Positions 10,270-19,128 of a DNA stretch of 64,000 nt are shown here, piece by piece. Under the pieces are notes generated by a model that saw nothing but the letters and a program-made list of their open reading frames with translations, did not search any database and was not told the DNA's origin. The stretch's first letter is position 1. Each line of letters begins with the position of its first letter. A program made the translations under genes and the position numbers. This stretch comes from Pythium myriotylum (Eukaryota; Oomycota; Peronosporomycetes; Pythiales; Pythiaceae), in contig JALJCQ010000024.1 of assembly GCA_023091665.1 (NCBI GenBank), positions 620,001 to 684,000 of the forward strand, written 5' to 3'.

Positions 10270-13200
10270 CTACAGTTTGTGGGAACGGAAGGTCGTGTCG
10301 CCCATCTTAAACTTGAGCTTCTTGCCGCGAAGCTGCTCTATCGCAGCCTCAGCCGCGGCGCTGCCCCCCGACGGCGGCGGGCTACGCTTGATGCCGACGG
10401 GGTCGTCGTTACGTGACCCGGGGAGCCCTGAGGAGCTCACACCATTCGGGCGGCTCGCATTTCCGTTCATTGCGCGGTTCTTGCTCTCCTCCATGAGAAG
10501 CCGCAGGCTTTCGTAGCCGCCTGCCCAGTTCGCGGGCTTCTCTTGAACCGTGTGGGCCACGGCGATGGGCGTCGTCTCGCCCCAGATCTTGCGGAAGAGC
10601 ACGATGAGCGCGACGCGCAGGCGCTGGTCCACGCTCGCGCCAGCGTTCATGGTCTTCCAGAGCTCCTCGACCACGCGCTTAGCCGACGAGCTATCATCAC
10701 GCAGTCGCCCGAGGCTCGGCGCCACAAACATGTCAAGCACCTTATCGCGCTCGGGGCTACGCAGAATGAATGAGGCCGGGTCCTTCATTTGGATATACGT
10801 CATGATCGCGAGCGTGTGGCTGTGGTCCCACGACGCCAGCACCTGCGTCGCGACGCTCGGCGGGAAGCCACGGAGGCAGTTGAGGCACACTTGCACAGCG
10901 AATAGGCGGATGCCCGGTGACTCCTCTGCCTGCAGCAGACGACAGACCCAGAGCAACGCCGCGGTCGGGCCGTATACGTTCGCGAGGCTGTCGGGTGCTG
11001 CCGAGCCTCGCCGCACCGCGTTACGGCTCGAAGACGAGCTTGGTTGCGTCTTGTTCGGCGGGCCGTTCGGGTCCTCAGCAAAGAAGAGGCGGATCACACT
11101 CTCGATTGCAGCCTTGCGCACATTGTTGGGGTACTTTGGCGACGTGTACTCGGCGAATCGCACGAGCTTTTCGTCGCAGCGGCCTGCGAGTACGAGGTTG
11201 CAGAGCGCTTCGAGGCAGCAAACCGTGATGGTTTGCCGGTAGCTCGGCTGCACTTGGTCGTAGTGGAGGTAGCGGAGGATCTCCTGCACGACCTTTTCGT
11301 CTCCGCTCGAGTGGAGTGGGCGCTCCATGTTGAGCATTGAGAGCGAGATGACAATGTTGCCGACGTAGAAACAGTCGTCTGCGACCTGCGACTGGTCGTC
11401 CATCTCGACGTAGTTCTTCGAGTTGTCGTTCTCACAGAGCAGCTGCAGCAAAAAGGCTTCGATCTCGGGTGGTGACTTGCCATTCTGCGCGTGGACCATC
11501 GCGAGCGCACGTGGGATCGTCTTCTTGATTTCGTATTCACCGGCCGCATAGTCCTGGACCTGGATCTGCTTGCTCGTGATCGAGGCCTGCTGTGCACCTA
11601 GTGACTCGAGCACAACCTTACCACCCGACGGCAAGAAGTAGTTGGGGAGAGGCATGTCGGTCGTACGGTCAAAAAAGTGCTCCTTGAAAATACGAAACAA
11701 GTTGTGCATGGCCTTCCAGATTGGCAGGTGTGTCGTCGCGTTCGTGAGCGGCGCGTGGATCGACTGCCAGATGCCGAGCGACAGCGCAGCCTCGGCTCGC
11801 AGGCGCCGCGAGTGGGTCGTCAGGCCGCTCATACACTCGGTGAGCACTCGGCACGACATGACGTTGGGTTTCTCATGGGGCATGTGGTACAGAGCGAGCG
11901 CACGCGCTGCGTGAACGCGTGATCCGACCTTCTTGTCCGACAGCAGCTGCTCCATCCAGTTGAAGTCGGGCTGGTGCATCACAACGTGGCGTAGCCATGC
12001 ACAGCCCGTGTCGATCTTCACCCAGAAGACGGGTGTGTCGTTCAGCCCCATGCCTGGACCACTCACAGAGACTGAGTCGTCCGGGTCCTCGAGGCCCTGG
12101 CGCTTTCGGCGCTTTTTACGGACCTTGTTGTGGCAAGGGAAGTCCCACTTGTGGCGCTTCTGCTCGATACGCTTCGAATACGAGTACTCACTCGTGTCTT
12201 CAACGATCGTGATGGTGATCGGGCCGGTATACAGCTTCCCTCCAGGCGGCACCTCCTGTTGGAGCACAATCTCGGCCTGGGTCTGCTTTCGGTTGTACCA
12301 ATAGCCGACGCTGAAAAACGGCATTCCGGCTTCTAAAATCCACGTGCTTAAGAACGCCTTCGTCAGATCTTGACCGGGGGCACCGGCGATCGCCTTGACA
12401 GTTTTGAGGAACGACAGCGTCGAGAACGGCTCGCCCACGCTCGATCCGGACGAATCCTTGTCTTTATCCTTGGGTTTGTCGCCGTTCTCCTCGTCCTCGT
12501 CAACGCTGTTGTTCTTCTTCTCCTCGTTCGCGTTATCCGCGCTGTCGTCACCCTTGTTGGCATTGTCGCCTTCTTTGACTGCAGCCTGGCCCTGGCCACC
12601 GCCTGCGATGACGCGCTGGATAGAAATGCGGAGATGCTTAGCGCCGACGCGCTGCTCGACCATGTGAAGAACGAGCGGCGCCTTGACCTCGAGGAATGGC
12701 AACGTCGATGGATCGTACTCAGCATAGACATCAACCTCGGAGGAAAGTAGTGCAGGAGACTGGCGGTCAGCCGTGAGCTCCATCGTCGTGAGCGCGTCCA
12801 TGTTGAGTTGAATGCGGTAGCCGTACTCTTCATCGCCGTAGATGGACCGTACATACACATTCACGAGGTGGCCGACAACACCAATGAGCACCCACGCGTC
12901 CTTAGTCGTGGAGATGCCAACAGCACCGTTGATCCAGCTGCCAACGAGCCCTTTGACCTGGACGAGATGCGACGGCAGCTCGCGGTCGATGATCCTTGCG
13001 CTGTGGAGCACGTTCTGATCAAGAATCGAACACCCGGCGAGGTACTGGAGCTCCTCCGGCGGGTCCTCCACGAACACTTGCTGGTACGTTTTGAACGGGT
13101 ACTTGGCGTTGAGGAACTGCTCAAAGTACTCCATCGTCGACGAAAGTTTCGACGTCGAATAGACGAGATCTTCAAAGCTCTCGGGCAGCGCGAAGTGGGT

Positions 13201-14157
13201 CATGCGTGGCATCTCAGGGGGTACGTACAGGCGGAACGGCCCCACCGCAAAGCCCACGGACGAGCAGTTGGTTTTGGTGTTGATTACATACCGGAAGGAT
13301 CGGTACTGGCCGTCGCGGTCAATCACTTGCTGCACCATTTGACCGCTGCACACGGCGACACACCAGTACGGCACTGTGATCTCCAGACGCATGGGGCACG
13401 TGTCTCGCAGCGTATCACGACAGGGCATCCACGTTCTCGCGCCGTCACAGAGCCCGCCAAATGGCCCGCAGTACGTGTACATGTGGGGCGAGCGAAGCGG
13501 CTGGTCTTCGTCCGGCAGCAAGAAGCGCATGCCACCCTTTGGGTCCTGGATCTCGTACTCGACGCGCACGATGATGGGCTTGTACTCGGTCGTGCTCTTG
13601 GGCATCTTGTCGACGTCCCAGGCGTCCAGCACGAGTTTGTTTTCATCCTCGTCGTCGTCTTCGTCGTCGTCGTCGTCCTCCTCGGTCTCGATATCCTCGT
13701 CTTCTCCGTCGGCTTCGTACTCGGCCTCTTCTCCGTCCTCGGGCTTTTCGCCGCGGCGCTTGGCTTTCTTCTTGGCCTTGTTCTTCTTCTTGCTCTTGTC
13801 TTTCTGCGCGTCATCGTCCTCGCCGACGGGCGTGATCGTCACGTCCCGCGGCAGCTGCACGACGAGCTCTCCTTGCTTGGAGGCGACGATGGCGCCGCGG
13901 TAGAAGAGATCAAAGGCCGCGAGGTCGCGGTAGGCCTCGTCCACGACTTCGCCGAGAAAGTCGAGCTGCTCGAAGCTCGCGTCGTGGCCGTCGACCGAGA
14001 CCTTGCGCACTTTGAGCTGGCGCGCGTGGAGCCGCACGAGCCGCAGCAGCGAGGCCTTGGGCGCCAGCACGACCTCGGCCACGCCCACGACGCGCCGCTC
14101 CAGCAGCTCCACGCGCAGGAACGCGCGCTGCTGGAGGTACTCGAAGTCCTGCATCAT
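10270..14157 (-). CDS. TAF2: Transcription initiation factor TFIID subunit 2
   Basis: TAF2 is the large TFIID subunit that contacts initiator DNA in RNA polymerase II preinitiation complexes. This 1295-residue single exon starts at MMQDFEY (14157); the open frame continues upstream but overlaps the promoter and first exon of the divergent PH gene, so it is not used. The N-terminal half follows the M1-aminopeptidase-like fold of TAF2 (landmarks GGLCDGARTWMPCRDTLRDTC, YLAGCSILDQNVLHS), with no HExxH zinc motif seen, as is normal for TAF2. The C-terminal half is HEAT/armadillo-like. Two insertions stand out: a Lys-then-acidic stretch at residues ~109-180 and a charged stretch at ~519-575. The C-terminus (GKKLKFKMGDTTFRSHKL) is basic. 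Confidence 0.92.
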   Translation of the reverse strand: MMQDFEYLQQRAFLRVELLERRVVGVAEVVLAPKASLLRLVRLHARQLKVRKVSVDGHDASFEQLDFLGEVVDEAYRDLAAFDLFYRGAIVASKQGELVVQLPRDVTITPVGEDDDAQKDKSKKKNKAKKKAKRRGEKPEDGEEAEYEADGEDEDIETEEDDDDDEDDDEDENKLVLDAWDVDKMPKSTTEYKPIIVRVEYEIQDPKGGMRFLLPDEDQPLRSPHMYTYCGPFGGLCDGARTWMPCRDTLRDTCPMRLEITVPYWCVAVCSGQMVQQVIDRDGQYRSFRYVINTKTNCSSVGFAVGPFRLYVPPEMPRMTHFALPESFEDLVYSTSKLSSTMEYFEQFLNAKYPFKTYQQVFVEDPPEELQYLAGCSILDQNVLHSARIIDRELPSHLVQVKGLVGSWINGAVGISTTKDAWVLIGVVGHLVNVYVRSIYGDEEYGYRIQLNMDALTTMELTADRQSPALLSSEVDVYAEYDPSTLPFLEVKAPLVLHMVEQRVGAKHLRISIQRVIAGGGQGQAAVKEGDNANKGDDSADNANEEKKNNSVDEDEENGDKPKDKDKDSSGSSVGEPFSTLSFLKTVKAIAGAPGQDLTKAFLSTWILEAGMPFFSVGYWYNRKQTQAEIVLQQEVPPGGKLYTGPITITIVEDTSEYSYSKRIEQKRHKWDFPCHNKVRKKRRKRQGLEDPDDSVSVSGPGMGLNDTPVFWVKIDTGCAWLRHVVMHQPDFNWMEQLLSDKKVGSRVHAARALALYHMPHEKPNVMSCRVLTECMSGLTTHSRRLRAEAALSLGIWQSIHAPLTNATTHLPIWKAMHNLFRIFKEHFFDRTTDMPLPNYFLPSGGKVVLESLGAQQASITSKQIQVQDYAAGEYEIKKTIPRALAMVHAQNGKSPPEIEAFLLQLLCENDNSKNYVEMDDQSQVADDCFYVGNIVISLSMLNMERPLHSSGDEKVVQEILRYLHYDQVQPSYRQTITVCCLEALCNLVLAGRCDEKLVRFAEYTSPKYPNNVRKAAIESVIRLFFAEDPNGPPNKTQPSSSSSRNAVRRGSAAPDSLANVYGPTAALLWVCRLLQAEESPGIRLFAVQVCLNCLRGFPPSVATQVLASWDHSHTLAIMTYIQMKDPASFILRSPERDKVLDMFVAPSLGRLRDDSSSAKRVVEELWKTMNAGASVDQRLRVALIVLFRKIWGETTPIAVAHTVQEKPANWAGGYESLRLLMEESKNRAMNGNASRPNGVSSSGLPGSRNDDPVGIKRSPPPSGGSAAAEAAIEQLRGKKLKFKMGDTTFRSHKL

Positions 14158-14325
14158 GGCCGGTGAGGAGCTCCCAGTCTCTCTCGCTCTCTGTCTGTAT
14201 TGGTGTCCCGGATGGTGTGGACCACGTACAGTTTGTACTACATTAGGACCAATGGACCCCCTGAAACGACACACACATCCACAAAAAAGGTAGCCATTTT
14301 CGGATTCCAGAGCTACGTTACGAAG
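14158..14325. promoter_or_regulatory. Bidirectional promoter spacer TAF2 / PH gene
   Basis: The 168 bases between two divergently transcribed genes must hold both promoters. It contains a CT-rich leader next to TAF2 and GTACAGTTTGTAC, an imperfect palindrome near 14226-14238. No strong initiator match was seen. Confidence 0.45.
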
Positions 14326-16001
14326 ATGCCGCCGACGCTCGTGCACGGCGTGGACATCTCGACGCTCGAAGGATGGATGGTCAAGATCAACAGCAACCCG
14401 TCGATGTTTGGCTCGGCCACGAGTCGCCGCTGGTTCTGCGTGCGCTTCGTGGCCGCCGGCAGCGAGCAGAAGCTCGTCATTTCGTACTCGACGACCAAGT
14501 GCGTGGCGCGCCTCGCGTCGTTGGGGAATGGAATTGGCAACGCTGACGAGGGGTTGCGTAGAACGTCCAAGGAGCCTCGCGGGTGGCTGTACATTGAGGA
14601 CGTCAGCGGCGTCTACTGCCGACGGGTACGTGGGGAGGGGGCCAATGGGGTGTCCTAGGATCGTCGAGCTGACCTCAGTCTCTCTTTCTCTGTAGGACAT
14701 GATCGAGGTCGTGTCGCCCGCGAGAACGCTGCGTTTCAAAGGCGAGACGACGGTCGAGCACCGGCTCTGGTCCGAGAGTCTCCATCGGCTCTGCAATCCA
14801 CCGCCGAAGGAGGAGCCTCCGGTCGTGGACGAGAAGAGACTCGTGGCCGAGGCTGCGGCACTGCGAGAGCGACAGCGAGCTCAGGACCGAGACCGCATCG
14901 CAGATCCCAAGAAGACGCGCGAGTTCGTCGACAAGCGGGAAGAGATGAAGGCGACGGCTCGTCGGTCTGTCGTGGAGACGGGAAGCCCCCGCGAGGAACC
15001 ACCCCGCCGCCGCGAGTCCTCTCCCGACCAGCGTTCAACACGGAGGAGAGAGGAAGACCGACGCTCGACCCAAAGGTCCCGCGGTCGAGAGCGACGTAAC
15101 AATGACAGCGACGGCGAAGATGACGACCGTCGTGGCAGCCACTCGACCGAAGAGGAAGAAGAGGAGGCTCCGCCGCCGCGACGACGACAGGCCCAGGACT
15201 CTCCGCCGAGAGATTCTCGCCGCACGCCAGAGAGCGAGCGACAGCGCCAGTCACCACGTGAACCTCCAGCCTCTTCAGCTCGAGGCTCGGCACGTCCGAG
15301 TCCGCGTGCGAACGATGACGATGATGACGACCGCCGTCGCCAGCCACGGCGTCGCCAGAGCGACGACAGCGACGATAGTGACGACGACGACGACGACGAG
15401 CTTCGCGAGGCCAAGGCTCCACAGGAGCGACGGCCGTCGCTGCTGGTTGCGAGCATCAAGTCGATGTCGCCAGTGGTCGCCACGCCGTCCGAGTCGAAGC
15501 CCAAACATGTTGAATCAGCCAAGACCTCGCCAGTCTCAGCTCGCCAAGCGCCACCACCGAAGTGTGACGCCAAGCTTGCGGAGAATGATGATGACGACGC
15601 AGAAGAGGATCCGCAGGAAGAGACACCACGCGAGCAGGTCGTCGAGCCTACAGCAGCGGTGACCAAGGCCAAACCCAGGTCAACCGAGTACTTTGACGAA
15701 GGCGAGGAAGAGGAAGAGACCAACAACAAACGCCGTCCATCCGTCACGACCACGCCACCGATCAAGGCGGCGCCTGTGAGCGAAGTGCGCCCAGACAACA
15801 ACTTCGTGGAGGACGACTGGGATGCTGAGGAACCCACCAGCAAACCCCAGGAAGCAACTCGCGCGAGCCCTCAAAAGGTAAGAACGAACATTTTCGTAGA
15901 CGGAGTGATGAGGACTGATTTTGTTCTGTTTCCAGCGAGCGAGCGTCGGCTTTGGAGGCGTCGCGGCCGACGCCAACTTCGCCACTGAAGACTGGGACTA
16001 A
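14326..16001 (+). CDS. PH-domain protein with long charged disordered region
   Basis: Three exons: 14326-14625, 14696-15877, 15936-16001; introns of 70 and 58 bp with GT..AG ends, both phase 0. The 515-residue product has a pleckstrin-homology domain at residues ~12-128 (LEGWMVKINS, RRWFCVRF, the terminal helix LWSESLHRLC); intron 1 interrupts it. PH domains commonly bind phosphoinositides or proteins. Residues ~140-495 are low-complexity Arg/Ser/Glu/Asp with several poly-Asp runs and are probably disordered. A short motif occurs twice near the end, NNFVEDDWD and, in exon 3, NFATEDWD at the extreme C-terminus, perhaps a docking motif. The third exon was placed by splice signals because reading through gives an unrelated Arg-rich end. 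Function unknown; convergent with the pseudokinase gene. Confidence 0.8.
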
Positions 16002-16131
16002 TCAGGTGGTAGACACGTTTGGCGAGCAAAAGGCTCTCTTCAAAACATACTAGTAACTGCGTTCAATCCTACCCCGCTCCATTCTTCCACTAACACAAAA
16101 GGGGCGTTGTTGTTGTTGCTCTAATCCTACT

Positions 16132-18873
16132 TCAGTTGTACGTCTGCGCCACGACGTGGAGAGGCCTGGATGCCGCCACGCGCCTTGGCGGGTGGGGGCC
16201 TTGGATGTCCTTGCCTGTGTCGCGACGCAGCGAGTACACGGGGGTCTCGACGAAGTCCGCGGCTCCGCGGAAGACCCGCTGCACGTCGACCTCGCCCATC
16301 GCCGAGTGCCACACCGTGGCCTCGTGGATGAGCCCGTTGAAGCCGTACCAGCCACAGAAGTCTGGATTGGGCTTGGCCGCTGCTGGTGCCCGGCTGATGC
16401 AGCCAGACCCAATGTTGAGGTGGGTGAGTCGTGGCCAGTCGCGGTAGAGCACGCCGTTAGCTTGGTGCTTGATCTCACCGTCCAGATAGACCGTCACGGC
16501 CTTGGCGTTGTAGACCACGGCGAGGTGGTACCATCGACTCGGTTGCAGCTCGCGGCCGATGAGCACGGGGGTCTCGTTGTGGAGGAAGAACGAGCTGAGA
16601 TTGCCCTGCGGGTCCACCATCACGAGCTGGTGGTGGCAGTAAGGCCATGACTGGTCCTCGCACGAGACATCCTGCGCACCGAGCAGGATGCCGCCGTAGA
16701 ACGTATCGTCCGAGTCGTTCAAGCTGAACCAGATGCTGAAAGTGAACATGTCGTGGACGGAGCCGAACATCATCTCGACGCCGTGGGGCATCCGCACGAC
16801 TGCACCGCGGTCGCGCCAGCGTTCCTCGAGTCTCAATCCGTGGAACTGGAAGCTCTCTTCGAGCAGGTCGGGCTCGCGCATGAACATAAGCTGCATCGGT
16901 CGTGGCGAGTTTGAGATGACGTCGCCGATCTGGTTACGGTTCATGCCACGCACGCTGCGGTTGTTGACCGCGATGATAACATCACCGAGCCGCACTTGGC
17001 CTGAAGCTTCGATCTCACCCAGTGCACCAGACGACGACCGCAGGAACTTACTCACGACCACGCGGTTGCCGATCGAGTTGATCTTGACGCCGAGCCACTT
17101 GTGGTGTAGCGTGACCACGCAGATTGCTGGGCTCGCGGCAGCAGCCTCGTCCTGCGTCGTCGACGTCATGGTATTCCGGCGGTTGGAGATGATGTCTTCG
17201 ACGTCAGCGCCCATCATTGACAGCGCAGTCGTGTTTCGGCGCCGACCGTCGGGGTTGTACTCGTCGCCAGCCAGTTCCTCATCAACCGTGAGGCTCGTTT
17301 GCGAGGATGAGCGTCCGCGGAGACGTCGCTCCTCGTTTTCGGTAATCATGAGGAGCTGCTGTACGACCGACTCCATCGCAGGGCGCTTGATAGGATTGGC
17401 GTCGCACATGGTCGAGATCAAGCTCCATGCAGGGTCGTCAACGACCTCCGGTCGCTCGGGGATCTCACCGGCGAGCACTCGCTCGCGAACCTCGGCGTCG
17501 GCGATCCAACCCCACGGCAGCTCGCCCGTGAGCGCCTCGATGATGCACATCGCAAAGGCGTAGACGTCGACAGCGAACGCCTGCGCTTCATTGGCAATGA
17601 GCTCGCCACGAACGAGCTCGGGCGCTTTCCACCGGATCGAGCCGGTCGAGTCCACCGAGCTGGAGCTTTCCGGATTGGATCGGCGGAAGAATGACGTGAA
17701 CTGGCCGACCTTGGCGATGCCGTCTCGCCCCACAAAGAGACTGCTCAGCTTGAGATCACCACAGACGACGTGCTGGTCGTGGAGATACTTGATTCCGTTT
17801 GCGGCCTGCCAGAGGAGCCGGTACACCGTGCGCTGCGGGTCCTCGGCGGACTGAAGAAAGTCGTCCAGCGAGCCGTTCGACGGGTACTCGACCACGATGA
17901 ACGGGTTCGCGCCGATGGGGAAGCCGCCGTGCATCTTGAGCACGCTCGGGTGGTCCAGCTTGGCCCAGATCTCGGCTTCTCTCAGCAGCGCGTCTCGCGC
18001 TGGCGAGTCTTCGTCCTCGGGCGCGATCGCGCGCTTGACGACCGAGAGCGTCTTGAAGCGTCCCCAGGACGCGCGGAAGACCTGCGTCTGCTCGCCGCCA
18101 GCGAACGGCTCGCTCTCGACCGAGATCTCGGCGGGCGAGATGAACCAGGTCGGGATCACGGGGATGTCCACGGTCGCGATGCTCACGAGCTTGCGGAAGG
18201 CCGACTGGATGAGCTCCTCGGTGAGGTCGACGCTGGCGGCGGCGGCGGCGGGCCTGGCGCCTGCTCGCTTCTTGGCCGGCTGCAAGCGCAGCGTCTTCAT
18301 GGTGAAGCGCAGCACGGCGAGCGCCTCGCGCTGCGCGTTGGGCGTGCGCAGCTCTCGGAAGAGCGCCTCGCGCGTGGCGAGCGCGCGCTGGAAGTGGCGC
18401 TCGACGTCGTCGCGGTCGACGGTCCACTCGGACCGCCACTGGCGCTCCGGGTCCACGTGCTCGAGGCGCAGCAGGCGGAACATGGCGTCGAGCTCTTCGT
18501 GGAGGTCCTGGAGCTGGCGGAAGCGGCGCGAGTCCGTGAGGCGCAGCACGAGGTTGCGCGTGGCGTCGCCGTCGACGAAGCGCTCGAGCTGCGTGACGAG
18601 CTCGCCGAGCTTGGCGAGCGCGCGCTGGTTCTGGCTCGCGGCGTGGGTCTTGCCGTTGGAGCTGTTGGAGCCGTTCGAGTCGGCCGACATGGAGATCATG
18701 TGCTCGAGCTGCCGGTTGAGCACGAGCAGCCGCGCCAGCACTTTGTCGCAGAGCACGCGCGACTCGCGCGCGCGCGCCGCGTGCTCCTGCAGCGCCGCGA
18801 GCCGCGCGCCCGTGGTGACGACGGACGTCGTGGGCGCCAGCGAGCGCGGCGACGCCAACGACGGGCGCTCCAT
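16132..18873 (-). CDS. TKL-like pseudokinase-PDZ-LamG protein
   Basis: A 913-residue single exon starting at the ATG at 18873 (an upstream in-frame TTG is not used). Residues ~20-240: helical, coiled-coil-like. ~251-510: protein-kinase fold with the beta3 Lys (VVK280), alphaC Glu (E299), CGDLK in place of HRDLK (Asp373 kept), Ser378 in place of the catalytic-loop Asn, QFT (391-393) in place of DFG, and an intact APEL segment. Loss of the DFG Asp and loop Asn argues for a pseudokinase. ~583-667: PDZ domain (WLGVKINSIGNRVVVSKF, VRLGDVIIAVNNRSV). ~700-870: LamG of the F-box/LamG type (GGILLGAQ, RWYHLAVVYNAKAVTVYLDG, GWYGFNGLIHEATVW). The tail has PVYSLRRD and ASRPLHVV, a degenerate family motif. 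Likely an intracellular scaffold sharing the LamG ligand with the neighbouring F-box proteins (inference). The next minus-strand LamG gene lies 255 bp upstream of its ATG. Confidence 0.9.
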   Translation of the reverse strand: MERPSLASPRSLAPTTSVVTTGARLAALQEHAARARESRVLCDKVLARLLVLNRQLEHMISMSADSNGSNSSNGKTHAASQNQRALAKLGELVTQLERFVDGDATRNLVLRLTDSRRFRQLQDLHEELDAMFRLLRLEHVDPERQWRSEWTVDRDDVERHFQRALATREALFRELRTPNAQREALAVLRFTMKTLRLQPAKKRAGARPAAAAASVDLTEELIQSAFRKLVSIATVDIPVIPTWFISPAEISVESEPFAGGEQTQVFRASWGRFKTLSVVKRAIAPEDEDSPARDALLREAEIWAKLDHPSVLKMHGGFPIGANPFIVVEYPSNGSLDDFLQSAEDPQRTVYRLLWQAANGIKYLHDQHVVCGDLKLSSLFVGRDGIAKVGQFTSFFRRSNPESSSSVDSTGSIRWKAPELVRGELIANEAQAFAVDVYAFAMCIIEALTGELPWGWIADAEVRERVLAGEIPERPEVVDDPAWSLISTMCDANPIKRPAMESVVQQLLMITENEERRLRGRSSSQTSLTVDEELAGDEYNPDGRRRNTTALSMMGADVEDIISNRRNTMTSTTQDEAAAASPAICVVTLHHKWLGVKINSIGNRVVVSKFLRSSSGALGEIEASGQVRLGDVIIAVNNRSVRGMNRNQIGDVISNSPRPMQLMFMREPDLLEESFQFHGLRLEERWRDRGAVVRMPHGVEMMFGSVHDMFTFSIWFSLNDSDDTFYGGILLGAQDVSCEDQSWPYCHHQLVMVDPQGNLSSFFLHNETPVLIGRELQPSRWYHLAVVYNAKAVTVYLDGEIKHQANGVLYRDWPRLTHLNIGSGCISRAPAAAKPNPDFCGWYGFNGLIHEATVWHSAMGEVDVQRVFRGAADFVETPVYSLRRDTGKDIQGPHPPRRVAASRPLHVVAQTYN

Positions 18874-18938
18874 CTTGGGCAGAGGTGAAGAAGAGAGAGA
18901 AAATGGAGGTCGCGCCAACGGAGTGAACCCACAAACGC

Positions 18939-18963
18939 CGCCAACGTTGGCGTTGGCGTTGGC
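18939..18963. repeat. 14-bp palindrome and GTTGGC triplet
   Basis: CGCCAACGTTGGCG (18939-18952) is a perfect palindrome, and GTTGGC is repeated three times in tandem at 18946-18963. The block is 66-90 bp upstream of the pseudokinase ATG (minus strand), where a dimeric transcription factor could bind. Confidence 0.55.
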
Positions 18964-19128
18964 GGAACAGAGTGAACGGACTGGATTAGGGGTAGGGCGT
19001 GACGGACAAAAGATGGCTGACCACGACGGATACTATGGAAAATGGTGTAAATGAGGTTTTCTTGGAGTATCGTAAAACGTGTTTTTGATTTTTTTTTTTT
19101 CGAACGTTGGGAGATGGGGGATCGTCAA

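Noticed and set aside
12808..14166. 452-codon plus-strand frame opposite TAF2
   Set aside because: Its Val/Leu/His-rich, repetitive translation is the antisense image of the GC-biased TAF2 codons; TAF2 has clear domain similarity and the correct end residues.
14158..14796. N-terminal extension of TAF2 by 213 codons
   Set aside because: It would run through the spacer and the spliced first exon of the PH gene; similarity to TAF2 starts just after MMQDFEY.
17770..18934. Long frames on both strands over the pseudokinase N-terminus
   Set aside because: Arg/Ala-rich translations arising from strong third-position GC; no domain and no ATG context, whereas the minus frame gives kinase, PDZ and LamG domains.
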